A stretch of DNA of 24,674 nt from Hyphomicrobiales bacterium (GCA_026989045.1 JALSJY010000056.1:1-24674); one strand, 5' to 3'. Positions 8,301 to 17,355 are shown, numbered from the stretch's first letter. A program made the numbers and translations. Notes: generated from the letters alone by a model not told the origin.

Positions 8301-9377
8301 CTAGCTTTCTTCGTCCATTGCCGAAAGCTGGGCAGCCTGATGATCGGTAATCAATGCTGAAATCAATTCATCCAATGCCTCACCCAATAAAACTTTATCC
8401 AACTTATATAGCGTAAGGTTTATGCGGTGATCTGTTACCCTTCCTTGTGGAAAATTATAGGTGCGAATACGACCAGAGCGATCACCAGAGCCAACCTGAT
8501 CTCGGCGAGTATCAGCACGCTCAGTATCACGTTTTTCTCTCTCCATCTCATAAAGGCGCGAGCGCAAAACTTTCATAACTGTAGCACGATTTTGATGTTG
8601 GCTTTTTTCAGACGCAACAACAACAATGCCAGATGGTATATGAGTAACCCTAACCGCACTATCCGTAGTGTTAACATGCTGCCCACCAGCGCCAGATGCC
8701 CGCATAGTGTCAATACGAATATCTTCCGTTTTAATTTCAATATCAATATCTTCAACCTCAGGAAGCACCGCAACAGTTGCAGCTGATGTGTGGATACGCC
8801 CCTGAGTTTCAGTGTCAGGCACTCTTTGTACCCGATGCACACCGCTCTCAAATTTCAGCTTAGAATAAGCCCCATTCCCTGCAATATTTAGGGTTATTTC
8901 TTTATAGCCCCCCATATCACCTTCATTTTGCGTTAAAACTGTAACTTTCCAACGATTAAGCTCTGCATAGCGCTGATACATACGAAATAAATCACCCGCA
9001 AAAAGTGCGGCCTCATCTCCACCAGTGCCAGCACGCAATTCAACAATAACAGAGCGATTATCGGCAGCATCTTTGGGTAACAATAACAACCGTATTTCAT
9101 GAGTGAGTTTATCCACTTTTTTAGAAAGCTCTTCGACTTCTATATAAGCCATTTCAGCCATTTCTTTATCATCAGAATCAAGTAGCTCTTTTGCTCCAAT
9201 CAATTCAGCTTCAACTTGACGAAAGTTACGAATAACTTCAACAACAGGACCTAACTCAGCATGTTCTTTTGCTAAAGCAACATATTCCTCTGGATTAGGA
9301 CCAGCCGACATCTGCTCTTCAATCGAGACAAATCTGGCATCAAGCGCATTTAATTTCTCATTTGGTAATTTGGCCAT
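8301..9377 (-). CDS. prfA: peptide chain release factor 1 (RF1)
   Basis: Reads UAA and UAG in the ribosomal A site and triggers hydrolysis of peptidyl-tRNA. 358 aa, full length. The codon-recognition tripeptide PxT is P187-D-T189 (RVPDTETQGRIHTSA), the RF1 form found in Alphaproteobacteria; RF2 would carry SPF. Catalytic G231-G232-Q233 is intact (RASGAGGQHVN); Q233 is the PrmC target. The start ATG at 9377 has only a weak purine-rich site (GAGTGAAAG). It begins 33 nt after ptsP ends and is followed by prmC. A small inverted repeat TAGCTT/AAGCTA (8289-8303) overlaps its stop codon. Confidence 0.98.
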   Translation of the reverse strand: MAKLPNEKLNALDARFVSIEEQMSAGPNPEEYVALAKEHAELGPVVEVIRNFRQVEAELIGAKELLDSDDKEMAEMAYIEVEELSKKVDKLTHEIRLLLLPKDAADNRSVIVELRAGTGGDEAALFAGDLFRMYQRYAELNRWKVTVLTQNEGDMGGYKEITLNIAGNGAYSKLKFESGVHRVQRVPDTETQGRIHTSAATVAVLPEVEDIDIEIKTEDIRIDTMRASGAGGQHVNTTDSAVRVTHIPSGIVVVASEKSQHQNRATVMKVLRSRLYEMEREKRDTERADTRRDQVGSGDRSGRIRTYNFPQGRVTDHRINLTLYKLDKVLLGEALDELISALITDHQAAQLSAMDEES

Positions 9378-9410
9378 AAGGCAACTTTCACTCTATAGTT
9401 TTATTAAACT

Positions 9411-11678
9411 CTATATAGATATATTTCGGCTCTGCACATAATTTTTCAAAATTTGCCGAACAGGTGTTTGACTTAACTTATTTTTCAGTGCTTTTCTCAT
9501 AATTTTTTTAAGAGGATCTAACTCAAGTGACAAGACCATTTCTTTTATTGGTCCAACTGAAGACGATCCCATTGATAAAGAAGTCATGCCAATTGCCATC
9601 AACGCCAGCGCCTCAAGTGGACGAGAAGCCAATTCACCGCACATTGTCAAAGGAATGTTATATTTTTTTGCCTCATCAACAATGTGTTTTAAGGCTCTTA
9701 AACGCGGCAAAGCAATAGCATCATATTTATTTGCTACCTGTGGATTTGCTCTATCAGTTGCAGTTAAAAACTGCACCAAATCATTTGATCCAATAGAAAT
9801 AAAATCAACCTTTGGTAAAAGAATATCCAACTCAAACAATATTGATGGAACTTCAATCATCGCCCCAAGCTCAATTTTACTAGGAATTTTTTCACCCAAA
9901 CGCTCTTTTCGTTCAACCTCTTTATTCACCACCTCTTTTGTTAAGCAAAACTCTTCTGTCTCGGTCACCATCGGCACAAGCAGCTTTAACTCACTGCCAT
10001 TTGCAGCCTTTAAAAGCGCACGAATTTGCGTGCGCAATAACCCAGGTCTATCAAGCGCAAGTCTTAGCGAGCGCCAACCCATGGCTGGATTTTCTTCTAC
10101 CATTGAGCGCATATAAGGAACAACTTTATCGCCACCAATATCAAGAAGGCGAAAAGTAATCTGGCGCTTATCGGCAATTTCTATCGCCTTTGAATAAAGT
10201 TCAATCTGCTCATTCAAGCTAGGTAGTTTTGAAGCAATCATAAATTGTAACTCGGTGCGAAACAGGCCAACCCCCTTAGCACCAGTTTCATCAAGTGCTC
10301 GCATATCACTGAGCAGACCAGAATTTTGTAGCAAATCTATCTCAACACCATCTTTAGTAATTGCTGCCTTATTACGCAATTTCGCATATTGTGCTAATCG
10401 CTCAGAAGATAGCTTTTGCTTATCAATATAAACAGACTTAACATCAGCATTAGGGCGCAAATGCACTATTCCAAGCTTACCATCTAATATTATTTCATCG
10501 CCATCTTCACAAATAGAAACTGCAGGACTTGCCCCCCCAATAGCAACCAAACCAAGTGATCTAGCAACAATCGCAACATGTGATGTTGCCGCGGCCTCCT
10601 CTAAAACAATACCAGCTAATTTGCTTCTATCATATTCAAGTAATTCTGCAGGCCCCATAGTTCGAGCTACAATGACTGCATTATCAGGTAAATCAAAAGC
10701 CTTAGCACTATCACCATTACCCGTTAATGTCCTTAAAAGCCGATTAGCTAAATCATCAAGATCATGCAAACGATCCCGAATATAAACATCACTTTGGCGC
10801 ATCATTCGCGCCCGCGTATCATTCTGCACTCTTTCAACCGCAACCTCGGCGGTTAATCCTCCCTGAATTGCCTCTCTAATACGCCTTACCCAGCCCCTAT
10901 CATGGGCAAACATACGATAGCTTTCCAAAATCTCTCTATGTTGTGAAGAAATTTGCATATCTGTATGAGAAAACATATCATCAATTGAAACACGCATAGA
11001 GCGCAATGCTTTATCAAGCCGCGCCATCTCTTCATCTATATCATCAGCAACAAAATTAGTAATTACAACGCGCGGGTCATGCAAAACAACCTGCCCAATC
11101 ACTATACCATCACTAAAGCCAACTGCTCTTATTGTGCGCGAACGACGAAGATCAATATCAGATCCAGGCTTTACCAAAGCATCAAATTCTGATGTAGATA
11201 ACATCTCGGCCAAAATTGTTGCCGTTATCTGCATGCCCTCAGCTTCATCTTCATTATAAGCTCGAATTTGTGTATTCTGCACCACCAACACACCAAGCAT
11301 TTGACCTGCCCGTAATACTGGCACACCCAAAAAAGCATGAAATCTATCTTCACCCGTTTCCGGCTTATAAGAATAAGATGGGTGAGTTGAAGCATCTGCA
11401 ATGTTGATCGTCTTTGCCTCAGAGGCAATCAAGCCAACAATCCCCTCACCAAGGCGAAGCGTGGTATTATGCACAGCTGAATGCTCTAAACCACAAGTTG
11501 CAAAAAGCTCAAGCGCCCCATCACCACGCAAAACATAAAAAGAGCAAACATCTGCTGCCATGTTTTTCGCAATCAGATCAACAATTTTATCCAAACGCTG
11601 TTGCGAAGCCAAAGGCTCAGCCAATGTTTCACGCAATTGCTTGAGCAAAATGCGTGTCCCGCCAGTTTTATTAGGCAT
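9411..11678 (-). CDS. ptsP: phosphoenolpyruvate-protein phosphotransferase PtsP (EI-Ntr)
   Basis: First enzyme of the nitrogen-type phosphotransferase system: it takes phosphate from PEP onto a His and passes it to NPr (PtsO), then EIIA-Ntr, regulating nitrogen, potassium and stress responses rather than carrying sugar. 755 aa. The N-terminal GAF domain (about 20-160) separates it from sugar-PTS enzyme I and senses small molecules such as glutamine in studied homologues. The NPr-binding helical region follows at about 180-320. The phosphorylated His is H367 in ATSHVAIVAR. The PEP-binding barrel (about 440-720) has GLFRTELQFM, DIGGDK, SIGSNDLVQF and catalytic Cys in MCGELASRP. ATG 11678 has GGAG 7 nt upstream. 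It lies between lysC (26 nt gap) and prfA (33 nt), a fixed Hyphomicrobiales arrangement. Confidence 0.97.
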   Translation of the reverse strand: MPNKTGGTRILLKQLRETLAEPLASQQRLDKIVDLIAKNMAADVCSFYVLRGDGALELFATCGLEHSAVHNTTLRLGEGIVGLIASEAKTINIADASTHPSYSYKPETGEDRFHAFLGVPVLRAGQMLGVLVVQNTQIRAYNEDEAEGMQITATILAEMLSTSEFDALVKPGSDIDLRRSRTIRAVGFSDGIVIGQVVLHDPRVVITNFVADDIDEEMARLDKALRSMRVSIDDMFSHTDMQISSQHREILESYRMFAHDRGWVRRIREAIQGGLTAEVAVERVQNDTRARMMRQSDVYIRDRLHDLDDLANRLLRTLTGNGDSAKAFDLPDNAVIVARTMGPAELLEYDRSKLAGIVLEEAAATSHVAIVARSLGLVAIGGASPAVSICEDGDEIILDGKLGIVHLRPNADVKSVYIDKQKLSSERLAQYAKLRNKAAITKDGVEIDLLQNSGLLSDMRALDETGAKGVGLFRTELQFMIASKLPSLNEQIELYSKAIEIADKRQITFRLLDIGGDKVVPYMRSMVEENPAMGWRSLRLALDRPGLLRTQIRALLKAANGSELKLLVPMVTETEEFCLTKEVVNKEVERKERLGEKIPSKIELGAMIEVPSILFELDILLPKVDFISIGSNDLVQFLTATDRANPQVANKYDAIALPRLRALKHIVDEAKKYNIPLTMCGELASRPLEALALMAIGMTSLSMGSSSVGPIKEMVLSLELDPLKKIMRKALKNKLSQTPVRQILKNYVQSRNISI

Positions 11679-11704
11679 GCCTTCTCCCCTTTAAATAAAA
11701 CAAA

Positions 11705-12973
11705 TTATTTATCCGCTTTATCTAATCCATAATAATTATGTAATGAACGCACTGCAAGTTCACCATATTCTTCTTCGATTAAAACAGAGGTCTTAATTTC
11801 TGAAGTAGTAATAAGCATAATGTTAATGCCCTTATCAGCCAAAGCCTTAAACATAGAGGAAGCAACACCAGCATGTGAGCGCATACCAACCCCAATAACC
11901 GAAATTTTTGCATGCCCAGTTGAACCAGAAATAACATCATATTCAAATCTGTCTTTAGTTGAATTTAATGCCTTCATTGCCTTATCATATTCATCATTTG
12001 GCACTGTAAAGGTAATATCAGTTTCTCTACCATCGTCCGAAACATTCTGCACAATCATATCAACAATGATACGCTCATCTGCCAATGCACCAAACACAGC
12101 TGCCGCCACACCAGGGTAGTCTTTAACCCCACGAAGTGTAATTTTAGCCTCTCCTCTAGCCAAGGTTACACCAGATACGATTTGTTTTTCCACTATTTCG
12201 TCCTCTTCACAAACTAAAGTTCCAGGCACATTATGATCCGAGCCTATTGGGCCAACCTGATCTGCATCAGCATCATCAAACGTTGAGCGCACCGCAAGGC
12301 GCACCTTTTGCGCCATTGCCAATTCAACGGAGCGCGTTTGCAACACTTTAGCCCCTAATGAGGCCATTTCAAGCATCTCCTCAAAAGCAACACGAGATAA
12401 ACGTCTTGCTTTTGGTGCAATTCTTGGGTCACTCGTATAAACACCGTTCACATCAGTATAAATATCACAACGCTCAGCTTTTACTGCCGCTGCCACCGCA
12501 ACAGCACTTGTATCCGAGCCACCACGACCAAGCGTGGTTATACGGCCAGATGGCGCAACACCTTGAAAACCAGTGACAACACAGACTAAACCATCATTCA
12601 TCGCTTCAAGTAGATTTTTAGGATCAATATCAAGAATACGCGCCGATCCATGCGCATCATCTGTATTGATTGGCACTTGCCAACCACTAAACGAGCGAGC
12701 AGGAATTCCCATAGAGCTCAAAACAATCGCCATCAAGCCAGCGCTTACCTGCTCACCAGATGCAACTACCGCATCATATTCCCTTGCATCATGCAAAGGG
12801 GAGGCATCATTTGTCCAATTAACTAATTGATTAGTTGTGCCAGCCATTGCAGATACAACAACGCATACTTTATAGCCAGCTTTAACCTCACGACTAACAT
12901 GGGCTGCAGCCTTGCGGATATTTTCTATATCGGCGACAGATGTGCCACCAAATTTCATAACTAAATAAGTCAC
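11705..12973 (-). CDS. lysC: aspartate kinase
   Basis: Phosphorylates aspartate, the first step toward lysine (and cell-wall diaminopimelate), threonine, methionine and isoleucine. 422 aa: the amino-acid kinase domain (1-245) starts with KFGGTSV (7-13) and has the GRGGSDTSAVA substrate loop (about 149-159). Two ACT domains follow (about 265-335 and 345-415), the feedback site for lysine and/or threonine. Size and layout match the monofunctional, short-ACT type of Alphaproteobacteria. The start is GTG at 12973, with AGGAA 5 nt upstream. It diverges from ubiG across 133 bp and heads the lysC-ptsP-prfA-prmC run. No leader-peptide or riboswitch-like structure was seen upstream. Confidence 0.98.
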   Translation of the reverse strand: MTYLVMKFGGTSVADIENIRKAAAHVSREVKAGYKVCVVVSAMAGTTNQLVNWTNDASPLHDAREYDAVVASGEQVSAGLMAIVLSSMGIPARSFSGWQVPINTDDAHGSARILDIDPKNLLEAMNDGLVCVVTGFQGVAPSGRITTLGRGGSDTSAVAVAAAVKAERCDIYTDVNGVYTSDPRIAPKARRLSRVAFEEMLEMASLGAKVLQTRSVELAMAQKVRLAVRSTFDDADADQVGPIGSDHNVPGTLVCEEDEIVEKQIVSGVTLARGEAKITLRGVKDYPGVAAAVFGALADERIIVDMIVQNVSDDGRETDITFTVPNDEYDKAMKALNSTKDRFEYDVISGSTGHAKISVIGVGMRSHAGVASSMFKALADKGINIMLITTSEIKTSVLIEEEYGELAVRSLHNYYGLDKADK

Positions 12974-13106
12974 TATTTTTCCTTTGTTGGCGGCCTATTG
13001 CCACAAACTGGCCTATCATTCAACCAACATCGAACAATTCGCTTTATTTACTGGTATTTTTTAAGTAAAAACACCCCAAATAAGCAAAATAATTAAAGAA
13101 TGAAAA

Positions 13107-13856
13107 ATGAGCACCAGCACAATAAATAAAGACGAAGTTGCCAAATTTACTACCATGGCACAAGAATGGTGGGATCCAAACGGCAAATTTAAACCACTTC
13201 ATAAATTCAATCCAGTTAGATTAGCCTATATCAGAGAGCAAATTATAGCTCACTTTGCCCTTGATGGCACTAAGCGTGAGCCATTTAAAAAAATCTCAAT
13301 CCTTGACGTTGGCTGTGGCGGCGGATTGTTATGCGAGCCAATGGCGCGACTTGGCGCAAAAGTCACCGGCATTGACGCCTCACAAAAAAACATTTCAATT
13401 GCAGAAATCCATGCCGATGCAAGCAGTTTGAAAATAAATTATAAAGCGACTACGTCTGAGGATTTAGCAAAAAACAAGACGCAATTTGATATTGTGCTAA
13501 ATATGGAAGTTGTTGAACATGTCGATAATGTGCCTCTTTATCTCGCTTCATGTGCTAAATTGGTAAAACCAGGTGGCCTAATGTTTGTCTCCACCCTAAA
13601 CAGAACCGCAAAATCATTTGCTTTAGCAATTGTTGGGGCAGAATATGTGCTTAATTGGCTACCAAAAGGCACGCATGATTATAATAAATTCCTCACCCCC
13701 GATGAAATAATATCAATGCTAAAGCGCAACGACATGAAAGTTAAAGATAAAACTGGCGTTACCTATTCACCCCTAAAGGACAAATGGCGCACATCACGCG
13801 ACATGAGTATAAATTATATGCTTTTAATGGAAAAGCAGGCCTTGCTTGAAAAATAA
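13107..13856 (+). CDS. ubiG: ubiquinone biosynthesis O-methyltransferase UbiG
   Basis: Carries out the two SAM-dependent O-methylations of ubiquinone synthesis at the cytoplasmic membrane face. 249 aa. The family opening KFTTMAQEWWDPNGKFKPLHKFNPVRL (about 13-39) is present. Motif I is ILDVGCGGG (65-73), followed by the acidic GIDAS. Near the middle is NMEVVEHVDN, then LVKPGG and FVSTLNRT, all typical of UbiG/Coq3. The start ATG at 13107 has only a weak AAAG upstream; an overlapping ATG at 13100 is out of frame. It is single on the plus strand, diverging from lysC and converging on the DUF1178 gene with a 29-bp gap in which I see no terminator hairpin. Confidence 0.97.
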   Translation: MSTSTINKDEVAKFTTMAQEWWDPNGKFKPLHKFNPVRLAYIREQIIAHFALDGTKREPFKKISILDVGCGGGLLCEPMARLGAKVTGIDASQKNISIAEIHADASSLKINYKATTSEDLAKNKTQFDIVLNMEVVEHVDNVPLYLASCAKLVKPGGLMFVSTLNRTAKSFALAIVGAEYVLNWLPKGTHDYNKFLTPDEIISMLKRNDMKVKDKTGVTYSPLKDKWRTSRDMSINYMLLMEKQALLEK

Positions 13857-13885
13857 CAGCTAAAACAATAGAAGAAAAATAAAGC

Positions 13886-14341
13886 CTAATTATGCTCTTC
13901 TGGCAGGGTTGGAAGGGGTAAAAAATCAATACCATCTTTAGCTAAAGAGTTAACCTCTTCTTTAGTTGCCTCACCATAAATACCACGTGGCTCAATTATT
14001 TTATCGTGAATTTTACGCGCTTCATCTGCAAATTTATCACCGACATAATCAGCTTCATTAACCACCTTATCGCGCAAAAGCTTAATTGCTGCCTGCAATT
14101 CTTTTTGCTGTGGGTGGCCGCTTGAAACTACAAGCTTTTCCACACTATCTTTTTCTGCGTTAGATTTTTTATCACCACTTAGCGCAACAGCGGGAGCCAT
14201 AAGCGCTTTATTCACATTGTCTGACGCACATATTGGGCAGGTAACAATACCTACTTCTTGTTGCTGTGCATAAGTTTTAGCATTGGCAAACCAAGCCTCA
14301 AACTTATGTTTATTATCACAAATAAGCGAAAATTGAATCAC
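13886..14341 (-). CDS. DUF1178 family zinc-ribbon protein
   Basis: 151 aa, function unknown. The N-terminus forms a probable zinc ribbon: C8 and H12 (ICDNKHKFE) with C35-x2-C38 (CPIC). The middle is charged and helical, with DEARKIHDKI. The conserved family signature RGIYGEAT lies near the C-terminus, followed by a Pro-rich tail (DFLPLPTLPEE). The start is GTG at 14341, with AGGA 7 nt upstream. It is the last gene of the comF-grxC-nitrilase run, its usual place in Hyphomicrobiales. The 78-bp spacer before it could hold a promoter but no clear one is seen. A small regulatory or metal-binding role is a guess. Confidence 0.88.
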   Translation of the reverse strand: MIQFSLICDNKHKFEAWFANAKTYAQQQEVGIVTCPICASDNVNKALMAPAVALSGDKKSNAEKDSVEKLVVSSGHPQQKELQAAIKLLRDKVVNEADYVGDKFADEARKIHDKIIEPRGIYGEATKEEVNSLAKDGIDFLPLPTLPEEHN

Positions 14342-14419
14342 TGGGAATTCCTAATTACTAATATAACAACCATATTACTTGTATAACTTAGGAGCATTGT
14401 TGCACATTATGGTTAACGC

Positions 14420-15271
14420 TTAAACAAAAAAACATTTATTTTCTAGGTTTGGAATTATTTTTCTCACCCGCTCAACTTCACCAATATCAATATCAGCAAG
14501 AATAAAACCACTCTTATCATCATCTTTAATTACAACTATCTCTCCCCATGGATCAACAATCATAGAATGACCAAAAGTAGAGCGACCATTTTCATGCTCC
14601 CCACCCTGTGCCGCTGCAATAATATAACAACCTGTTTCAATTGCTCTAGCCCTTAACAAAACCTCCCAATGTGCCTCACCTGTTGCAAGTGTAAAAGCTG
14701 CAGGAATTGCTAAAATCTGCGCCCCTTTTTCACAAAGCTTATGATAAAGAGCAGCAAAACGAAGATCATAACAAATGGAAAGCCCAAGCTTAAAATCACC
14801 TAATTCAGCAACCACCACCCTTTCACCAGCGAGATAATCATCACTTTCTTTATAGGGTCGATCATTTGGCGGGCTGGCATCAAACAGATGAATTTTATCA
14901 TAAAAACTAATTAACTCACCCTTGGGAGAAAATAATAATGAGCGGTTATAATATTTCGCTCCTGCTTCACTATCTACACTATCAGCTTCATCATCAGCCA
15001 AAACAGACATTGAGCCGATATGCAAAAAAACACCATATTTTTTTGCTATATCTGCACAAGCTTTAATGTCCTGATTATTTTCAAACGGCTTAATATATTG
15101 CGCCATATCTTTTTTATTACCAGCAAAGCAAATGCTCATTTCTGGTGTTAAAATATATTGCGCCCCCGCCTTTGTGGCATCTGCAACAAGTTTTTCAATT
15201 TGCAACAAATTAGCCTTCGGAACAATACCAGAGCATAATTGAATTGCAGCAAGCTTAAACTTATCACTCAT
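14420..15271 (-). CDS. carbon-nitrogen hydrolase (nitrilase superfamily, Nit1/omega-amidase-like)
   Basis: 283 aa, a complete nitrilase-superfamily domain with the Glu-Lys-Cys triad: E44 (LTPEMS), K126 (DKIHLF) and C167 (SICYDLRF). The DKIHLFD and CYDLRF signatures and short length resemble the Nit1/Nit2 group. Members hydrolyse deaminated glutathione or 2-oxoacid omega-amides, a metabolite-repair task. That would suit the glutaredoxin gene 14 nt upstream, since both touch glutathione chemistry, but substrate cannot be fixed from sequence. Cytoplasmic, no signal peptide. ATG 15271 has only a weak site (AAGAAG). Confidence 0.93.
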   Translation of the reverse strand: MSDKFKLAAIQLCSGIVPKANLLQIEKLVADATKAGAQYILTPEMSICFAGNKKDMAQYIKPFENNQDIKACADIAKKYGVFLHIGSMSVLADDEADSVDSEAGAKYYNRSLLFSPKGELISFYDKIHLFDASPPNDRPYKESDDYLAGERVVVAELGDFKLGLSICYDLRFAALYHKLCEKGAQILAIPAAFTLATGEAHWEVLLRARAIETGCYIIAAAQGGEHENGRSTFGHSMIVDPWGEIVVIKDDDKSGFILADIDIGEVERVRKIIPNLENKCFFV

Positions 15272-15284
15272 TTTTCAACTTCTT

Positions 15285-15539
15285 TTAATCAGCCAAAAGC
15301 GCATCTAGCTTACCTTGCCTATCAAGCGCTGCCATATCATCAAAACCACCAATGTGAGTTTTACCTATGAAAATCTGCGGCACAGAGCGGCGCCCACCTG
15401 CCCTTTGCATCATTTTTTCTCTCACCACAGGGTCGCCAACTGAAATTTCATCAAACTCAATATTTTTCTTTTTAAGCAATGCTTTTGCAGCAAAACAATA
15501 TGGACAGGTCATTGTGGTATATATTTGAACTTTTTTCAT
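15285..15539 (-). CDS. grxC: glutaredoxin 3 (GrxC)
   Basis: Small dithiol oxidoreductase of 84 aa that reduces protein disulfides and glutathione mixed disulfides. The active site is C12-P-Y-C15, the classical dithiol form. The glutathione-binding elements are SVP (52-54, the cis-proline loop) and GGFDD (64-68). The whole protein is one thioredoxin fold with no extension. It lies 38 nt downstream of comF and 14 nt upstream of the nitrilase gene, so it is probably cotranscribed. ATG 15539 has a weak ribosome site. Confidence 0.97.
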   Translation of the reverse strand: MKKVQIYTTMTCPYCFAAKALLKKKNIEFDEISVGDPVVREKMMQRAGGRRSVPQIFIGKTHIGGFDDMAALDRQGKLDALLAD

Positions 15540-15577
15540 TTTAATAATCTTTATTTCTAATTGGATTTTTATATGCC

Positions 15578-16369
15578 TTATATGGGATATTCACCATCTT
15601 TAACAACACGTGCAAAGCTAATAACATCAATTTTTTTATATCCAGCTTTTTTAAGTGTTTTTGTCAAAGAATTTAATGTCGCACCTGTAGTCATCACATC
15701 ATCAACAATCACAATCCTTTGACTTTGTTTAATAGCAATTAAATCAGATTTCACCTCAAAAGCACCAGCCACATTTTTTTCCCGCTGTTTTGCACTTAAC
15801 CCCACTTGCTGTTTTGTTTCACGCACCCTCTCAACTAAGTCTAAAACAACCTGCAAGTCTTTTATTTTTCCCAATTCTTTAGCCAATTCAGTTGCCTGAT
15901 TATAACGACGCTGCCTTTGACGCTTTTTATGCAAAGGAACGGGCAATAAAATTGGATTATCCTCAAACATTTGCGCTAATGCCGACCCCATTGTAAGCGC
16001 ACAAAATTTGGCCAATTCTGGCTTATCTCCATATTTAAACTTTGATATAATTGAATGAGTTACATCACCATAAATAAAAGCCGACCTTGCCCTATCAAAT
16101 TCTGGCGGATTAGCAATCGCTTGCGCACTTAAGGCATTTGCCCCCAAACTAACCCCAAAAGGCAGGCCAAGCACAGGACAAATAGGATCACTAATAGGGC
16201 GCAACTCACTCCAACATTTAGCGCACAAACTATCAGAGCTAACAACTGGCGCATTACAATGCACGCATATTGGCGGGTAGATTAAATCAAGAATTTTCTT
16301 GCCCGCTTTTTTGGCCATATTTTGAAAAAGCAAATATCTTTTTTTGACACTATTCTCTTGAGCATTCAT
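15578..16369 (-). CDS. comF: ComF family phosphoribosyltransferase-like protein
   Basis: 263 aa. The N-terminal zinc ribbon has C35-x2-C38 and C49-x2-C52, then the double-zinc family region PICP (62-65). The C-terminal type I phosphoribosyltransferase fold has the PRPP loop IVDDVMTTGAT (221-231) and the KKRQRQRRYNQA basic segment (148-159) typical of ComF. ComF/GntX proteins are linked to DNA uptake in naturally competent bacteria, but they occur widely where competence is unknown and their reaction is undefined. It heads the comF-grxC-nitrilase-DUF1178 run. ATG 16369 lacks a clear Shine-Dalgarno; the promoter at 16406-16434 would give a 30-nt leader. M18 is an alternative start, also without a good site. 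Confidence 0.93.
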   Translation of the reverse strand: MNAQENSVKKRYLLFQNMAKKAGKKILDLIYPPICVHCNAPVVSSDSLCAKCWSELRPISDPICPVLGLPFGVSLGANALSAQAIANPPEFDRARSAFIYGDVTHSIISKFKYGDKPELAKFCALTMGSALAQMFEDNPILLPVPLHKKRQRQRRYNQATELAKELGKIKDLQVVLDLVERVRETKQQVGLSAKQREKNVAGAFEVKSDLIAIKQSQRIVIVDDVMTTGATLNSLTKTLKKAGYKKIDVISFARVVKDGEYPI

Positions 16370-16372
16370 AAG
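16344..16372 (+). promoter_or_regulatory. probable promoter of the NDUFAF5-like gene
   Basis: Consensus TTGACA (16344-16349), 17-bp spacer, then CATAAG (16367-16372, four of six to TATAAT). It lies inside the first codons of the opposing comF gene and would start transcription near 16380, about 30 nt before the ATG at 16411. Confidence 0.5.
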
Positions 16373-16405
16373 CTATATTTGCACGCTCATTTAAAGAAAT
16401 AAATA

Positions 16406-16434
16406 AAAATATGATGCAACAAAAACAAAGTCAA
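16406..16434 (-). promoter_or_regulatory. probable promoter of comF
   Basis: On the minus strand, TTGACT (16434-16429), 17-bp spacer, then TATTTT (16411-16406, four of six). It overlaps the first codons of the opposing gene and would start transcription near 16399, about 30 nt before the comF ATG. It faces the plus-strand promoter at 16344-16372, so the two transcripts would overlap by about 20 nt at their 5' ends. Confidence 0.5.
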
Positions 16435-17280
16435 AATCAGCTATTTGATCGATCACTAATAAAAGCACGTCTGGAAGAAAAGCAAAATCAACCCGTTGAT
16501 TTTATCAGCACCCTAATAGTTGAAGATTTACATATAAGACTAGCCGCCATCAGCCGTGATTTCAAAAATGCCGCCATCATTGGCTCAGATGCAAAATCAT
16601 TCCCCGCTAAAAGCTCTAGCGCAACCTCGCCCATAAATTTTTCTCATTTTTCAACTTTAGCAAAAACCACAAAGTCACCCTTGCTTGAACTTGATAATCT
16701 TATTTTACCTGAAAAAAATTATGACCTGATTATTTCTTTGTTAGATTTGCAAGTCATCAATAATGTGCCAAAATTTCTTAACCAAATCCTCGCTCACCTA
16801 AAACCAGATGGCTTAATGATGATGGCCTTTATTGGCAATGAAACTTTAACCGAGTTGCGCCAATCATGGCTAAAAGCCGATGAGCAAATATTGGGCGGAA
16901 TAAATGCCCGTGTTGCACCCTTTATTGATGTGAAGTCAGCAGGCAATCTATTGCAAGATTCTGGCTTTGCGCTACCAGTTGCAGATATTGACCATCATAT
17001 TGTGCGTTATGCAGATGCGCTTAGTTTAATGAAAGAATTAAAATTACTAGGGGCTAATAATCCGCTAGTAAATAAGCCAGACAGGTTTGTAACAAAAAAC
17101 CACCTTGCACTGGCTTGTAAATATTATGAAGAAAATTTTAGCGATGCAGATAAACGGGTGCGTGCGACATTAGATATTATTTGGATGTCAGGCTGGAAGC
17201 CCGACGCAAGCCAGCAAAAACCTCTAAAACCAGGCAGTGCAAAAATCTCTCTTGCCAAAGCTTTATCATCAAAAATTTAG
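16411..17280 (+). CDS. methyltransferase-fold protein, NDUFAF5 / BioC-like
   Basis: 289 aa. It opens with LFDRSLIKARLEE (11-23), as in alphaproteobacterial and mitochondrial NDUFAF5, the complex I assembly factor. It ends with the family signature SGWKPDASQQKPLKPGSA (about 256-273). Motifs after the SAM pocket are visible: YDLIISLLDLQVINNVP (104-120, acidic and helical) and HLKPDGLMMMAF (129-140). Motif I is degraded: AAIIGSD (54-60) stands where DxGxGxG is expected, so SAM binding may be altered or lost. Human NDUFAF5 is reported to hydroxylate an arginine of NDUFS7, so a non-methyltransferase reaction on NuoB is possible here; this is inference. Annotators often call it BioC, but no biotin genes are near. 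ATG-ATG at 16411; weak AAAGAAAT site upstream. Confidence 0.85.
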   Translation: MMQQKQSQNQLFDRSLIKARLEEKQNQPVDFISTLIVEDLHIRLAAISRDFKNAAIIGSDAKSFPAKSSSATSPINFSHFSTLAKTTKSPLLELDNLILPEKNYDLIISLLDLQVINNVPKFLNQILAHLKPDGLMMMAFIGNETLTELRQSWLKADEQILGGINARVAPFIDVKSAGNLLQDSGFALPVADIDHHIVRYADALSLMKELKLLGANNPLVNKPDRFVTKNHLALACKYYEENFSDADKRVRATLDIIWMSGWKPDASQQKPLKPGSAKISLAKALSSKI

Positions 17281-17355
17281 TCTGATTAAAGGCTATCTAA
17301 AAAACTAATTAGGTGCTCTGTGCAATTGTTATTAACTTCTTCATTTCGCCACATT

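Noticed and set aside
9586..10116. 176-codon plus-strand frame inside ptsP
   Set aside because: Antisense shadow of a gene with intact catalytic motifs; Ser-rich translation with no recognisable domain.
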